This document shows positions 25,771 to 34,774 of a stretch of 64,000 nucleotides of DNA, one piece after another. This stretch comes from Bin5 sp009843665 (GTDB taxonomy: Bacteria; Chloroflexota; Anaerolineae; Caldilineales; Caldilineaceae). Under the pieces are notes generated by a model. It saw nothing but the letters and a program-made list of their open reading frames with translations, had not been told where the DNA came from and did no database searches. The stretch's first letter is position 1, and the number at the start of each line of letters is the position of its first letter. Position numbers and translations under genes: made by a program. The stretch spans positions 1,612,001-1,676,000 of the forward strand of contig OZ244818.1 of assembly GCA_965220285.1 (NCBI GenBank), given 5' to 3'.

Positions 25771-25843
25771 CGTTCTGCCCCTCCACAGGCTTGGTGAATT
25801 GCTCCATTATACACCTTAGCTTGTGGTCCAGTTTTTGGGGCCA

Positions 25844-27175
25844 AGCTCAGTATTCTACTTGGGGAACGCTTACGCAAATGATGTGCTCTACCCGATGTGG
25901 TTCAAACATTTTGGGTCAGGGTCTAGAGGCGCAGGGGAAGCCTATCACACAGGAGTGTTTGGTAAGACCGGTTCTGGAAAATCTGGGTTAGCCAAGATGC
26001 TCCTCCTCGGTTACGCTCGCCATCCTGAAATCGGCATTCTGATTATTGACCCTCAGGGAGAGTTTTCGCAAGAACTTGCCGGAAATACCGTGGGACAACA
26101 GGGGCTGCAAGTCAAGAGCGCTCTTGACAAAATGAGTCATTCTGTCCAAGTTTATGGGATTAGGAACTTACAGTTAGATGAATGGGACCTATTCGAAGAG
26201 CTACTGGTCGCCTTGGGTTTCACTGAGCAACTTGGTATTCCCGCAGCGTCCCTGCCCAATTCTAGAAAAGCCGCTGAAGTAATAAGATATGCACTTGAAG
26301 GAACCAATAGGTTAAGTGAGCTCACGTCCAAAAATTCACTAAGATTCGCTCTGGAGGCAGTAATCACGCAACAGAATGCCGAATCGATTTACTCAACGGC
26401 GACTAGAGCAAAGCAACTTATCAGCTATGTCAAAGAGATTATTGAAAATAGACTCGATGATGTCTTCGAGAGAGGGTGGTGTCCTCTTACAGATTTGTTC
26501 TCTAGTGGTGCAAATCGTCGCACGTTGTACGGAATCGTCAAGGATTTGGCCACGACAGATTCCTCCAGGTCACAGGGGCGTTCGATAGTGGCAATCGACT
26601 TGTCAGAGCGGGGTAACCAGAGGATATGGACGGAGAATCTTCAGAAACGCCTAATCAAGAAACTCTTGGACTCATTGGTAAGGTACGCATCTCAAGAGCT
26701 CGGACTTCAGGAAAGCGCTAATGTGCTCGTCATGCTAGACGAGGCAGCGCGTCTTGCTCCTTCTGGTAGCCTGCAGAGTGGCAGCGAAGCGGAGCAGTTA
26801 AGGAGTACTTTGCGACATGCTGTACGCGAAACGCGCAAGTATGGTATCGGCTGGTTTTTTATTAGCCAGACGCTAGGCGGGATCGATAACGAGATTCTGC
26901 AGCAACTTCGATCACTTTTCTTCGGTTTTGGTTTAGCATTGGGTGACGAATTCAGAAAATTAAGAGAGTTCGCTGGAGGAGATAGCCGTGCCATGGAATT
27001 GTATCAATCTTTCAGAGACCCTCACAGCGCCCCGAGGCCCAACCTTCGTGAGTTTCCATTCATGGCTGTCGGCCCGATATCGCCACTTTCGTTCAGTGGG
27101 CGCCCTATCTTCTTCTCAGCTTTTACCGACCCTGGGGAATTCCTGTCGGAGAATCAACTGACATTTCAGATGTAA
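25844..27175 (+). pseudogene. HerA-like ATPase, 3' part (RecA-like core), separated from its start by an IS element
   Basis: About 443 codons of the HerA core: GAGEAYHTGVFGKTGSGKSG (Walker A GKTGSGKS), ILIIDPQGEF, Walker B NVLVMLDEAAR, the RETRKYGIGWFFISQ segment with sensor and Arg-finger-like positions, and a C-terminal FSGRPIFFSAF. HerA hexamers translocate DNA and drive NurA. No internal stops or frameshifts, so disruption by the IS seems recent. A GTG at 25823 inside the IS end could restart translation and give a protein lacking the HAS-barrel that normally contacts NurA. Confidence 0.88.
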
Positions 27176-27241
27176 ATGAAAATCTGAAAATTCGGTCAGA
27201 ATACACAAATCCCCTAAGATTTCGAATGTAGGCGAGCGAAA

Positions 27242-27694
27242 TTAGGTCTTCTGAATTCTCGCGCCAATTTCCACTCTTCTCGCCAATCGTTGCGCAATCC
27301 AATCCGGCAGGCGCGTCATGCGGCCGTCGCTGTCGACGCAGATGTGCCGCGTGTGGCCGTCGGCGTAGATGGCGCCGGTGTGGCGGTTGCGGATTTCGTA
27401 GACGAACTCGACCTGACGGCTGCGCAGCGAACCCAAGCGCGTGATGACCTGGACGGCGTCGCCGAAGCGGATGGCGTCGCGGTAGCGGCATTGCAGGTCG
27501 GTAACGGCGAAGTTGTAGCCGGCGCCGGCGATCTCGGTATAGGGCATTCCGGCCGCCGCCATCCAGGCGACGCGCCCGGCCTCGAACCAGACGACGTATT
27601 CGCTGTGGTGGACGACGCCCATCTGATCGGTTTCGGCGAAACGGACGGTGATGTCTAGAGGTAAGGCGGCGTATTCAGGCTTGTCCATCGGCAT
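27242..27694 (-). CDS. Acyl-CoA thioesterase, 4HBT/YbgC type
   Basis: 150-residue hot-dog fold thioesterase that hydrolyses acyl-CoA esters. The YbgC/FadM signature is RFAETDQMGVVHHSEYVVWFE with catalytic Asp23, followed by CRYRDAIRFGD and the strand-rich second half. Start at 27694 overlaps the upstream HepT gene by 20 bases (27688 is the next Met). It is last in a minus-strand run E2-E3-MntA-HepT-thioesterase. Specific substrate unknown. Confidence 0.9.
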   Translation of the reverse strand: MPMDKPEYAALPLDITVRFAETDQMGVVHHSEYVVWFEAGRVAWMAAAGMPYTEIAGAGYNFAVTDLQCRYRDAIRFGDAVQVITRLGSLRSRQVEFVYEIRNRHTGAIYADGHTRHICVDSDGRMTRLPDWIAQRLARRVEIGARIQKT

Positions 27695-28154
27695 CGGTCA
27701 GGGGATTATCGATCCTGTGTGGGTTGTCCCGGATCCAACGCTGGAAGGCCGAGCGTATAGACGTCAAGTCTCCCAAATCTTCGACACAGACCCGGAATAG
27801 TTCTGCCGAGCTGACCTCGTGGTAAACATGGACCATCCGGTCTCGGTAACCGGCCATCTGCGCAAATAGCTTTTCTTCGCCTCTGTCAAGGACTTCCTTT
27901 TCCGCGAGTAGTGTTGCTATATCTCTGTAGGATCCTGCAGGAACGCCATACCCTTTGCCCAAAATGTGACGCCCGATATCAAATAGCGCTTCCAGGGCAC
28001 GCCGCAGGCATGACTCGGCTGTATGGACGTTGCGGCTATCGGCAAAGAAGGCGTCCTCGTCGTGCAGGGGCAACCGCTCGATCTCTCCGATCAGATGATT
28101 CAGCAGGGATAGGCGCTCTACAACGACGCGTCGGGAGATATAGGTCGGAGTCAC
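27675..28154 (-). CDS. HepT-like HEPN-domain toxin (ribonuclease)
   Basis: 159-residue HEPN protein. The motif is Arg104-x4-His109-x-Tyr111 (RDRMVHVY), the RNase active site of HepT toxins, with Tyr111 the residue modified by AMP transfer in the characterised MntA/HepT pair. The start is taken as GTG 28154, which overlaps the MntA stop (GTGA); a much longer upstream open frame is only MntA read out of frame. Toxin of a type VII-like HEPN-MNT toxin-antitoxin module with the next gene. Confidence 0.88.
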   Translation of the reverse strand: MTPTYISRRVVVERLSLLNHLIGEIERLPLHDEDAFFADSRNVHTAESCLRRALEALFDIGRHILGKGYGVPAGSYRDIATLLAEKEVLDRGEEKLFAQMAGYRDRMVHVYHEVSSAELFRVCVEDLGDLTSIRSAFQRWIRDNPHRIDNPLTDADGQA

Positions 28155-28618
28155 TTGGAAGTACCGAGAAGCAAGCGGGCGCGCTCTTCCTCGAGAAAAG
28201 CGAGGTCGCCCTCTTGCCGCAGGATGTAAAGGTCGTAGTTGTCGGCCGCGTATTCGTTCTCGGCGTAGAGTCGTTCGCCGTGAACGGCTTCGGCTGCCAG
28301 AAAGGGGTTGGCGCCGTCGAGGTTTACAATGTCGACGCGGTCCACTCCCAGCAGATCCTCCAGAGCATGCCCCAGCGCAACCTCTGCCTTCCAGGTGAAC
28401 TCGGTAGCCGGGAGCGGTTTCACGCCCAGGTCGACATCGGAGGGGCCGGGGGAGAGGACAGAATCCGGCTCGTCCAGCCATGCCAGCGTCTCCCTGGCGC
28501 GGCTGCCGAAACTGTAGAGGATGGCGACGCCGTGCTGCTGGCAGATTGCCTCCAGCGCGGCGCGTTTTTGGTTCGCGGCTGGCCCATCTGGCCGGCGCTG
28601 TTCGGGTTCGGTGGGCAT
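28151..28618 (-). CDS. MntA-like nucleotidyltransferase antitoxin
   Basis: 155-residue minimal nucleotidyltransferase. YSFGSRARE carries the Gly-Ser motif and SDVDLGV the Asp-x-Asp metal motif, with a somewhat longer insert than usual between them. VDRVDIVNLD supplies the third acidic position. In the known system MntA adds AMP to HepT's tyrosine and blocks its RNase activity. It overlaps HepT by 4 bases and starts 6 bases after the dihydrolipoyl dehydrogenase stop, so it is probably transcribed from the dehydrogenase operon as well. Confidence 0.88.
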   Translation of the reverse strand: MPTEPEQRRPDGPAANQKRAALEAICQQHGVAILYSFGSRARETLAWLDEPDSVLSPGPSDVDLGVKPLPATEFTWKAEVALGHALEDLLGVDRVDIVNLDGANPFLAAEAVHGERLYAENEYAADNYDLYILRQEGDLAFLEEERARLLLGTSK

Positions 28619-28624
28619 GGGTCT

Positions 28625-30055
28625 CTACATATGTATTGCCTGGCCCTCAACGCCGTGGGCCGCTTCCATAACCACTTCGGCCAGGGTTGGGTGGGCGTGC
28701 ACGTTGTGCGCGATCTCGGCGGGGGTGAGCTCCATCATCTGGGCCAGGGACAGTTCGGGCAGAAGTTCGGTTGCATTGGGGCCGACGATGTGGGCGCCGA
28801 GGATTTCGCCGTATCTCTGGTCAGCGACGATTTTGACGAAGCCGCTGCGCACGCCCTGGGCCTGGGCGGCGCCGTTGGGCATGAAAGGGAACTTGCCCAC
28901 ATTGACGGGATAGCCGGCCTCCTGCGCCTCGGTTTCGGTCATGCCGAGGCTGGCGACCTGGGGTACGCAGAAGGTGCAGCGGGGCATAAAGATGTAGCGC
29001 TCGGCAGGAATCGGCGTGGTGGTCTGGCCGGCGATGCTTTCGGCGGCGACGATTGCCTGGGCGCTGGCTACGTGCGCCAATGGCATCTTTCCGGTGCAGT
29101 CGCCGATCGCGTAGATGTTCTGGCGGCTGGTGCGCATATACTCGTCGATTTCGATGAAGCCGTCCTGGTTGAGGGCTACACCGGCGGTATCGAGACCGAC
29201 GTCCTCGGTATTGGGTGAGATACCTATCGCCACCAGCACCTTCTCAACTTCCAGAGACTGGGCGCTACCGTCGCTCACGTCCTTTATCGTAACGTTAACC
29301 GCCCCTTCACCCACTTCAAGGTCTTCGGTGCGGCTCGAGGTCAGCACCTTGATTCCCCGTTTCTGGAAGGCCCGCACAACCTCCTGCGCGACGTCGGCAT
29401 CCTCCAGCGGCAGGGCCTGATCCAGCATTTCGACGATCGTCACCTGAGCGCCGTAGGTGGCGTAGATGTGGCTCAACTCCATGCCGATCGGCCCCGCGCC
29501 GACCACCAGCATGGATGCGGGGATCTCGTTCAGACGGATGGCATGACGATACTGCAGGATGCGTTCGCCGTCGGCTTCGACGCCGGGGAGGTCGCGGGCG
29601 CGGGCGCCGGTGGCGACCACGAAACTGGCGGCGGTCACGGTGCGCGGCTCGCCATCGGGTTTCAGGGGTCCGGCGTTTACCTGCAGGGTGTTGGCATCGG
29701 TGAAGCGGGCATGTCCTTCGATGACGTCGATTTTGTTCTTACGCATCAAGAAGCCAACGCCCTTGGTCTGGCGGTCAATGATCTGCAGTGAACGGTTGAC
29801 AGCTGCGCCGTAGTCAACCTGCAAGTTGTCAAAAGTAAGGCCGAACTCCTGCGCATGCTGCAGTGTATCCAGGACTTCGGCGCTCTTGATGAGCGCCTTC
29901 TTGGGGATGCAACCCCAGTTCAGGCAGACGCCGCCAAGGTGTTCGCGTTCGACGAGGGCAGTTTTGAGATTCAGCTGTGCGGCGCGAATCGCGGCCACAT
30001 AGCCGCCCGGGCCTGAGCCGATGACGATTAGGTCATAGTCGTAGTTGCTTGCCAC
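28625..30055 (-). CDS. lpdA: Dihydrolipoyl dehydrogenase (E3)
   Basis: 476-residue flavoprotein that reoxidises dihydrolipoamide using NAD+. Markers: FAD-binding VIGSGPGGYVAA, the redox disulfide Cys44/Cys49 in GGVCLNWGCIPKK, the NAD-binding VGAGPIGMELSHIYATYG, YAIGDCTG, and the C-terminal HAHPTLAE with the catalytic His. It lies 72 bases downstream of the E2 gene on the same strand. E1 genes are not in the window. Confidence 0.96.
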   Translation of the reverse strand: MASNYDYDLIVIGSGPGGYVAAIRAAQLNLKTALVEREHLGGVCLNWGCIPKKALIKSAEVLDTLQHAQEFGLTFDNLQVDYGAAVNRSLQIIDRQTKGVGFLMRKNKIDVIEGHARFTDANTLQVNAGPLKPDGEPRTVTAASFVVATGARARDLPGVEADGERILQYRHAIRLNEIPASMLVVGAGPIGMELSHIYATYGAQVTIVEMLDQALPLEDADVAQEVVRAFQKRGIKVLTSSRTEDLEVGEGAVNVTIKDVSDGSAQSLEVEKVLVAIGISPNTEDVGLDTAGVALNQDGFIEIDEYMRTSRQNIYAIGDCTGKMPLAHVASAQAIVAAESIAGQTTTPIPAERYIFMPRCTFCVPQVASLGMTETEAQEAGYPVNVGKFPFMPNGAAQAQGVRSGFVKIVADQRYGEILGAHIVGPNATELLPELSLAQMMELTPAEIAHNVHAHPTLAEVVMEAAHGVEGQAIHM

Positions 30056-30127
30056 AGATTCCTCCGCTAACTCCAGTGGTCGGCGATCACCGGTCTCTGG
30101 ATTGTACTCAATCGTGATCCGCCGTTA

Positions 30128-31396
30128 TCACGCGCCCCAGTTTTCCAGTCTCTCCACCACATCTGCCAGGAAGCTGTCTGCCCCGAAGCCATCGAGGATG
30201 CGATGATCAAAGGCAAGGCTCAGGTAGGACATCGGGCGGATAGAGATGGTATCGTCGGCGCTGGGCAGAAGGGGATCGACGGGGGCGCCGGATGTGCTGC
30301 CGGCGCTGTTCACGACCGCGCGCTTGCTGATCTTGCCGACTCCCAGAATGGCGGCCTGGGGCTGATTGATGATGGGCGTGCCAAGAAGGCTGCCGCTCGT
30401 GCCGTGGTTGGTCACGGTGAAGGTGCCGCCGCGCACTTCGTCGGGCGACAGTTCGCCGCGGCGAGCCCTGTCTGCCAGATCGTTGACGGTACGCGCAAGG
30501 CCCTGCAGATTCAATTCATCGGCGTCCCGGACCACGGGCACAATTAGTCCGCCGGCCACAGCTGCGGCGATGCCCACGTGGATGCGCTGGTTAAGTGCCA
30601 GGCCGGCGTCGGTCCAGCGACTGTTCACGGTTGGATGTTCGCGCAACGCGGCGGCGACGGCGGCTACAAAGTAGGGGGTAAAGGTCAGATTGACGCCCTT
30701 GCGCGCGAACGTCTCCTTTTGGGCCGCCCTGTGGCGCACAACGGCCGTCATATCGGCCTCAAAGATCGTTACGACATGGGGGCTTGTGCGCACGCTGCGG
30801 CTCATGTGTTCGGCAATCGCCCGCCGCAAGTTGGATAGGGGCTGGAACAGTTCATCTTCGCCGGGCGCGGGCTGCGCTGCGGGCGGCTGTTGTTGACGTG
30901 TTTCGATGTAGGCCAACAGGTCCTTCTTGGTGACGCGACCCTGGCGCCCACTGCCCCGCACTTCATCCAGGTCGATGTTGTGTTCGGCGCTGATGCGGGC
31001 GACGACAGGACTGACGAAGTCGCGACCTTCCGGCTTCGCATCAGAGGCGACGCCTCGCGTGCGCCGGGATTCGGAGAGAGAAGGGGCTGTTTGGTGGGCT
31101 TCTTTGCACGAAGCTACCGACTCTCCCGGGCCCTCTGTCTCCTCGGTTATCTCTTCTTCCTTGTCGCCGATGTAGGCAATGACAGAGCCAACCTGAACCG
31201 TTGTCCCCTCGGCGGCCAGGATCTTGAGCAGGACACCGGCGGCGGGCGCGGGCACTTCAGTGTCGATCTTGTCGGTGGTGATGTCGAGCAGGGGTTCCTG
31301 CCGCTGCACCGGATCCCCAGGCTGTTTGAGCCAGCGGGCGACGGTCCCTTCGAACACGGTTTCGCCCAGTTGGGGCATTTTCACTGGAGTCGGCAT
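30128..31396 (-). CDS. 2-oxoacid dehydrogenase E2 component (dihydrolipoamide acyltransferase)
   Basis: 422 residues. One N-terminal lipoyl domain (Lys43 in TTDKIDTEV), a charged linker, a peripheral-subunit-binding domain (VVARISAEHNIDLDEVRGSG), another linker, then the acyltransferase core with the His-x3-Asp-Gly motif (DHRILDG, His398) near the C-terminus. It transfers the acyl group from E1 to CoA. Pyruvate, 2-oxoglutarate and branched-chain types cannot be separated by eye. It is the first gene of the E2-E3 pair. Confidence 0.93.
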   Translation of the reverse strand: MPTPVKMPQLGETVFEGTVARWLKQPGDPVQRQEPLLDITTDKIDTEVPAPAAGVLLKILAAEGTTVQVGSVIAYIGDKEEEITEETEGPGESVASCKEAHQTAPSLSESRRTRGVASDAKPEGRDFVSPVVARISAEHNIDLDEVRGSGRQGRVTKKDLLAYIETRQQQPPAAQPAPGEDELFQPLSNLRRAIAEHMSRSVRTSPHVVTIFEADMTAVVRHRAAQKETFARKGVNLTFTPYFVAAVAAALREHPTVNSRWTDAGLALNQRIHVGIAAAVAGGLIVPVVRDADELNLQGLARTVNDLADRARRGELSPDEVRGGTFTVTNHGTSGSLLGTPIINQPQAAILGVGKISKRAVVNSAGSTSGAPVDPLLPSADDTISIRPMSYLSLAFDHRILDGFGADSFLADVVERLENWGA

Positions 31397-31465
31397 GGTT
31401 GGCGCTCCAACGGCAATTGCCAGTGACCGGCGGCTCGCGGCCGGTCACTGATCACGATTCGCTGC

Positions 31466-31849
31466 TTAAACCATAGGTTTTTTGCGCTGGACAAGCTGCA
31501 CGGTCACCTGCCAGGGATCACGCAGGAAGCAGAGTTTGTCTCCCGAGGGGGTGTTGTTGATCTCGCCGTCGGGCGTAGCACCGGCCTGAATCAGACGTTC
31601 GCGTTCGCTTTCCATATCGTCTACGCTGAAGGCAAAGTGCAGGTTGAAGGGATCGATCTGGGCAAAATCCAGGTGTTCCATTTCTTCGTTGCTGTACAGC
31701 TCTACCATGCTGCCGTTGTTGTCGTAGACAAAGTTCATGTAAGGGGGAACATCGCCGGCGGAGACGATCTGCAGCCCCAGATGCTCCTTCCACCACTGTG
31801 CCTGTTCGCGGACGTTGGGTACGTTGATTGCGACATGTTCAAGGTTCAT
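31466..31849 (-). CDS. VOC-superfamily (glyoxalase/dioxygenase-like) protein
   Basis: 127 residues, one VOC unit pair: MNLEHVAINVPNVREQAQWWKEHLGL at the start, MVELYSN with the Glu ligand in the middle, HFAFSVDDMESERERL, and CFLRDPWQVTVQLVQR at the end. Likely a metal-binding enzyme of the glyoxalase I/extradiol group, exact reaction unknown. Start 31849 is chosen for a GGAG seven bases upstream and because it matches the family N-terminus; the 58 upstream codons look non-coding. Confidence 0.85.
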   Translation of the reverse strand: MNLEHVAINVPNVREQAQWWKEHLGLQIVSAGDVPPYMNFVYDNNGSMVELYSNEEMEHLDFAQIDPFNLHFAFSVDDMESERERLIQAGATPDGEINNTPSGDKLCFLRDPWQVTVQLVQRKKPMV

Positions 31850-32233
31850 TGTAGTGCTCCGTAAATGGATGTTTGATGGAAGTGAAATTGATTGATCTGA
31901 GTTGTCGATGCCTGGTATTTGGTAGCGGCTTGAATCACAAAGGGCCGGCAGGCAGTGAGAGCTTTCGGTCCAGACGCCCCACGCAAGGCGCAGTGCCACT
32001 TCGTCTTCTGAACCCAGTTGCAAACTGAATTCCGTTTCGTAATTGCGTGAGAAGATGGTGGAGTCGAACGGGATTCAGATTCAATTGTAGTTTACCACAG
32101 CCGATGTTTTCAGCAGCCAGTTCTGCCTTGCCAGTGAACAGTCGATTCGCCGCCTTGACGGGAAACCGCTGCGGGTCGCGTTGGTTGGAGGGCCTTACAG
32201 GGGGGATTCCCCGTACCAAGGAGGTCACTGCAT
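31850..32233. other. Gene-free stretch between VOC and sulfatase genes
   Basis: 384 bases without a supported gene, RNA or hairpin. Short open frames on both strands have no ribosome binding site or family resemblance. It must hold the promoter of the VOC gene, but I see no clear -35/-10 pair. Confidence 0.5.
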
Positions 32234-33784
32234 TTATGCGCCGGCGATGCGTTCAAATCGGGTCGGTTCCCGCTCCATTTCAGCCTGCACAAAGCGCTGC
32301 AGCAGGTCTGATTTGACTTGGGCGAAGGCGGGATCATCCCAGCGGTTGCGGCGCTCCTCCGGATCTTCCTGCAGGTCGAACAGTTCCCCGTATGTGCAAC
32401 CTCGATAGACGGTGAGCTTATAACGCCGATCCACGAGCGTACGCAGGTGCAACGCGGTGGGCTGGTGACGGTTTTCGACGAGCACGTGGTCGCGTGCTTC
32501 GGCGGCCGCGCCGGTCCAGACGTCCAACTGACCGGCGCCCTGCATCTGGCCGGGGATACCGATGCCGGCCGCGTTCAGGAAAGTGGGCGCCAGGTCGACC
32601 AACGATTGGAGCGAATTGCTCACGGCGCCGGCAGGGACGCGGCCGGGCCAGCGCACCAGAAAGGGCAGGCGGATCAGGTCTTCGTAGTGGAAGGCGCCCT
32701 TGGCGGTCAGCCCGTGCTGGCCGAGAAAGTGGCCGTGGTCGGTACTGAAAACAACGAGCGTGTTGTCGGCAATGCCCAGATGATCCAACGTGTCCAGTAT
32801 GCGGCCAATTTCGCGGTCCATCAGGCTGACCATTCCGTAGTAGACAGCCATGTTTTTGCGCATTGCGTCGGGTTCATGCAGGTGGCTGTTGAAGCCGTGA
32901 TTGCCGAAGGGCGTCTCCTGCCAGGCGGAGAAGTCCGGATTACGCTGCTGGGTCTTGGCGAAGTGGGGCGGCATTGCGTCGAATTCGCCCGGTTCGAGAC
33001 TGCCCGGTTGCATGTCATCGGGGTCGTACATCGATGCCCATGGCTCGGATACGAGGTAGGGTGGATGGGGATCGTGGAAGCTGCTCCAAAGGAAGAATGG
33101 TTTGCCGTTGGCGGCACTGCGCTCGATGGCCGCGATCGTGCGTTCGGCGGTCCAGACGGAGTAGTGGTACTCCTCCGGCAGGTCCCAGGCGTGTTCCCGC
33201 TTGGCCGCATTGGGGTCGGGCGGCCAGGACTGGAAGAAGTCCTGCCAGTTGGGGAGGCCGTTTTCCTCCATCCAGATTCCGTAGTGTTGACCGGCATGGG
33301 CTTCATCGGCGTGGTTGCGCGCTACTTCGACGTGTTGAAATCCGTACCAGGGTCCGTGGAACTCGCGCCAGAAGTCGAGATCGCGCAGGGTGGGTTGACA
33401 CTCGAGAGAGGTCTGTTCCGGACGCGAGGCGAGCGGCTGAAAATGGGCTTTGCCAATGAGGGTGGTGTCGTAGCCATGCTGGTGAAGCAGGTCGCCGACG
33501 GTTGGGACATCTTCGCCCAGTTTTACGCCGATGGTCCAGCAGCCGTGCCAAGCCGGGTACTGGCCGGTAATGATCGATGAGCGGGAGGGGGAGCAGACGG
33601 GATTGTTGCAGTAGGCGCGGTCGAAGCGGGCGCCTTCGCGGGCGAGCCGGTCCAGGGCGGGCGTTCGGATGCGCGGATTGGTTACGCCGAGGGTTGAGAA
33701 GTGTTGCTGGTCGCTCGTGATCAGCAGGATATTCGGATACGCTTCTTCTTTGCTATTGGAACTCGTTTGGAGTGGAGTAGACAC
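32234..33784 (-). CDS. Sulfatase (alkaline-phosphatase superfamily), Cys type
   Basis: 516-residue hydrolase of sulfate esters. The N-terminal PNILLITSDQQ gives the metal-binding Asp. The signature NPVCSPSRSS holds Cys64, which would be converted to formylglycine, and TGQYP follows. FSTDHGHFLGQHGL supplies the second Asp/His metal pair. No signal peptide is seen, so it may be cytoplasmic and act on imported small sulfated substrates. A formylglycine-generating enzyme or anaerobic maturase is not in the window. Related phosphonate monoester hydrolases share this fold. Confidence 0.92.
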   Translation of the reverse strand: MSTPLQTSSNSKEEAYPNILLITSDQQHFSTLGVTNPRIRTPALDRLAREGARFDRAYCNNPVCSPSRSSIITGQYPAWHGCWTIGVKLGEDVPTVGDLLHQHGYDTTLIGKAHFQPLASRPEQTSLECQPTLRDLDFWREFHGPWYGFQHVEVARNHADEAHAGQHYGIWMEENGLPNWQDFFQSWPPDPNAAKREHAWDLPEEYHYSVWTAERTIAAIERSAANGKPFFLWSSFHDPHPPYLVSEPWASMYDPDDMQPGSLEPGEFDAMPPHFAKTQQRNPDFSAWQETPFGNHGFNSHLHEPDAMRKNMAVYYGMVSLMDREIGRILDTLDHLGIADNTLVVFSTDHGHFLGQHGLTAKGAFHYEDLIRLPFLVRWPGRVPAGAVSNSLQSLVDLAPTFLNAAGIGIPGQMQGAGQLDVWTGAAAEARDHVLVENRHQPTALHLRTLVDRRYKLTVYRGCTYGELFDLQEDPEERRNRWDDPAFAQVKSDLLQRFVQAEMEREPTRFERIAGA

Positions 33785-34096
33785 GTGCAGCCGCCTCAGA
33801 ATCGACCATCGTCTTTTGCTGGGAATCCTATCATAGGCAGCATGTGCGCGCTAGTTAATGAGCACGTGCGGACGTCCTGGATTGGGGGAGCAGGTTCTGT
33901 TGATATTCGATAGTCGGTGGCTGCGTGAACAGTTCTGAAAGTCGCAGCGCTCCGGTCCGCGAAACAGTTCCGGGGCGTACCACCATGTTATACTGATACC
34001 GGCGGACCCCAGTGGCCGGCGGCTACGAGACTTTTAGCACTGTTTGGGCCGGTCTGCCAGATTTCCATTGACAGAACCGTATAGGAAGAGGAGAAG
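33785..34096. other. Divergent intergenic region, sulfatase/DinB
   Basis: 312 bases separating divergent genes. A TATACT at 33989-33994 could be the -10 of the DinB-like gene, but no good -35 is present. A CCAGTGGCCGG motif of the dispersed intergenic type occurs near 34010. Nothing else is seen. Confidence 0.4.
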
Positions 34097-34582
34097 ATGA
34101 CTCAGACCATTTTGGAGAGCGTGCATAGCCACTGGCAGGACCTGCGCGGACGCACCTATGATCTGATGGATGTACTGGCCGATGCCGATCTGAATGCCCG
34201 GCTGCCCTTTCCCGAATCCCAAAACATTCTCTATCAGTTCTACTGTATGTTGGGCACTCAGGAAAGCTGGCCGCCCGTGCTGCTGGAAGGAGGGATGCAG
34301 GGCTGGGATTGCAGTCTGCAACCTGCGCCTGCCGGCGAATTGCTTCCGGTTGAACGGGTGCGCCAGGGAATGGAGGCGGCAGACGCGGCCTTGATGGCGA
34401 CTTTCGAGAAGGTGGACTGGCTGCAGGTATTTGAGAATGGCTCGACACCGCTGGCGGGTTACTACAGACTGGTTGAGCATGAGGCCCATCATCACGGCCA
34501 GTTGATCAACTTAATCTACGCCAACAATCTCCCCATTCCCGAGAGTTGGGCGGATTCGTGGGCGCTTACGCGCGACGAATAG
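34097..34582 (+). CDS. DinB-superfamily protein
   Basis: 161-residue four-helix-bundle protein of the DinB/YfiT group. The C-terminal helix has the metal-binding HEAHHHGQL motif and the N-terminal half the usual amphipathic pattern (TILESVHSHWQDLRGRTYDLMDVL). Members include metal-dependent thiol transferases and hydrolases as well as proteins of unknown role; the reaction here cannot be told. AGGAAGAGGAGAAG precedes the ATG. Confidence 0.8.
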   Translation: MTQTILESVHSHWQDLRGRTYDLMDVLADADLNARLPFPESQNILYQFYCMLGTQESWPPVLLEGGMQGWDCSLQPAPAGELLPVERVRQGMEAADAALMATFEKVDWLQVFENGSTPLAGYYRLVEHEAHHHGQLINLIYANNLPIPESWADSWALTRDE

Positions 34583-34659
34583 AGTTTTTCGGAGCGGTGC
34601 CGCTGCGGGTATACAGGGCCCCCTTTGCCGGCGCTGGTAGTCCGGTCAGGTGATAATAG

Positions 34660-34704
34660 TGCACACAAAAAGAGCGGCAGTCTCACGTGGAAACTGCCGC
34701 TCTT
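34660..34704 (-). terminator. Rho-independent terminator of the SH3b lipoprotein gene
   Basis: A perfect 12-bp inverted repeat, AAGAGCGGCAGT (34670-34681) and ACTGCCGCTCTT (34693-34704). On the minus strand it is followed by a T run, the classic form. It may also stop readthrough from the convergent DinB-like gene. Confidence 0.85.
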
Positions 34705-34774
34705 ATCCATTGTAGGCAGCCGTTCTGTGGCAGTGCCTTAGAGTTACATGCTAACAGCGGGCGATAGAGATCCG

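Larger units (their letters stand above)
24592..25843 (-). mobile_element. IS3-family insertion sequence inserted in herA
   Basis: 1252-bp element with imperfect terminal inverted repeats. The left end begins TGGCCCCAATCGTTAGACCA and the right end, read inward, TGGCCCCAAAAACTGGACCA. It carries orfA and orfB transposase genes on the minus strand, opposite to herA. No target duplication is visible at these limits (ATGGT on the left, AGCTC on the right), so it may have been lost or the ends may differ by a few bases. Removing exactly this segment restores the herA reading frame. Confidence 0.88.

Noticed and set aside
28155..28481. 109-codon N-terminal extension of HepT
   Set aside because: It is MntA read in another frame (Arg/Pro/Gly-rich); the GTG overlapping the MntA stop is the natural start.
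27911..29218. 435-codon plus-strand open frame
   Set aside because: Runs opposite hepT, mntA and lpdA, all of which show clear catalytic motifs.
32318..33580. 420-codon plus-strand open frame
   Set aside because: Complement of the sulfatase gene.
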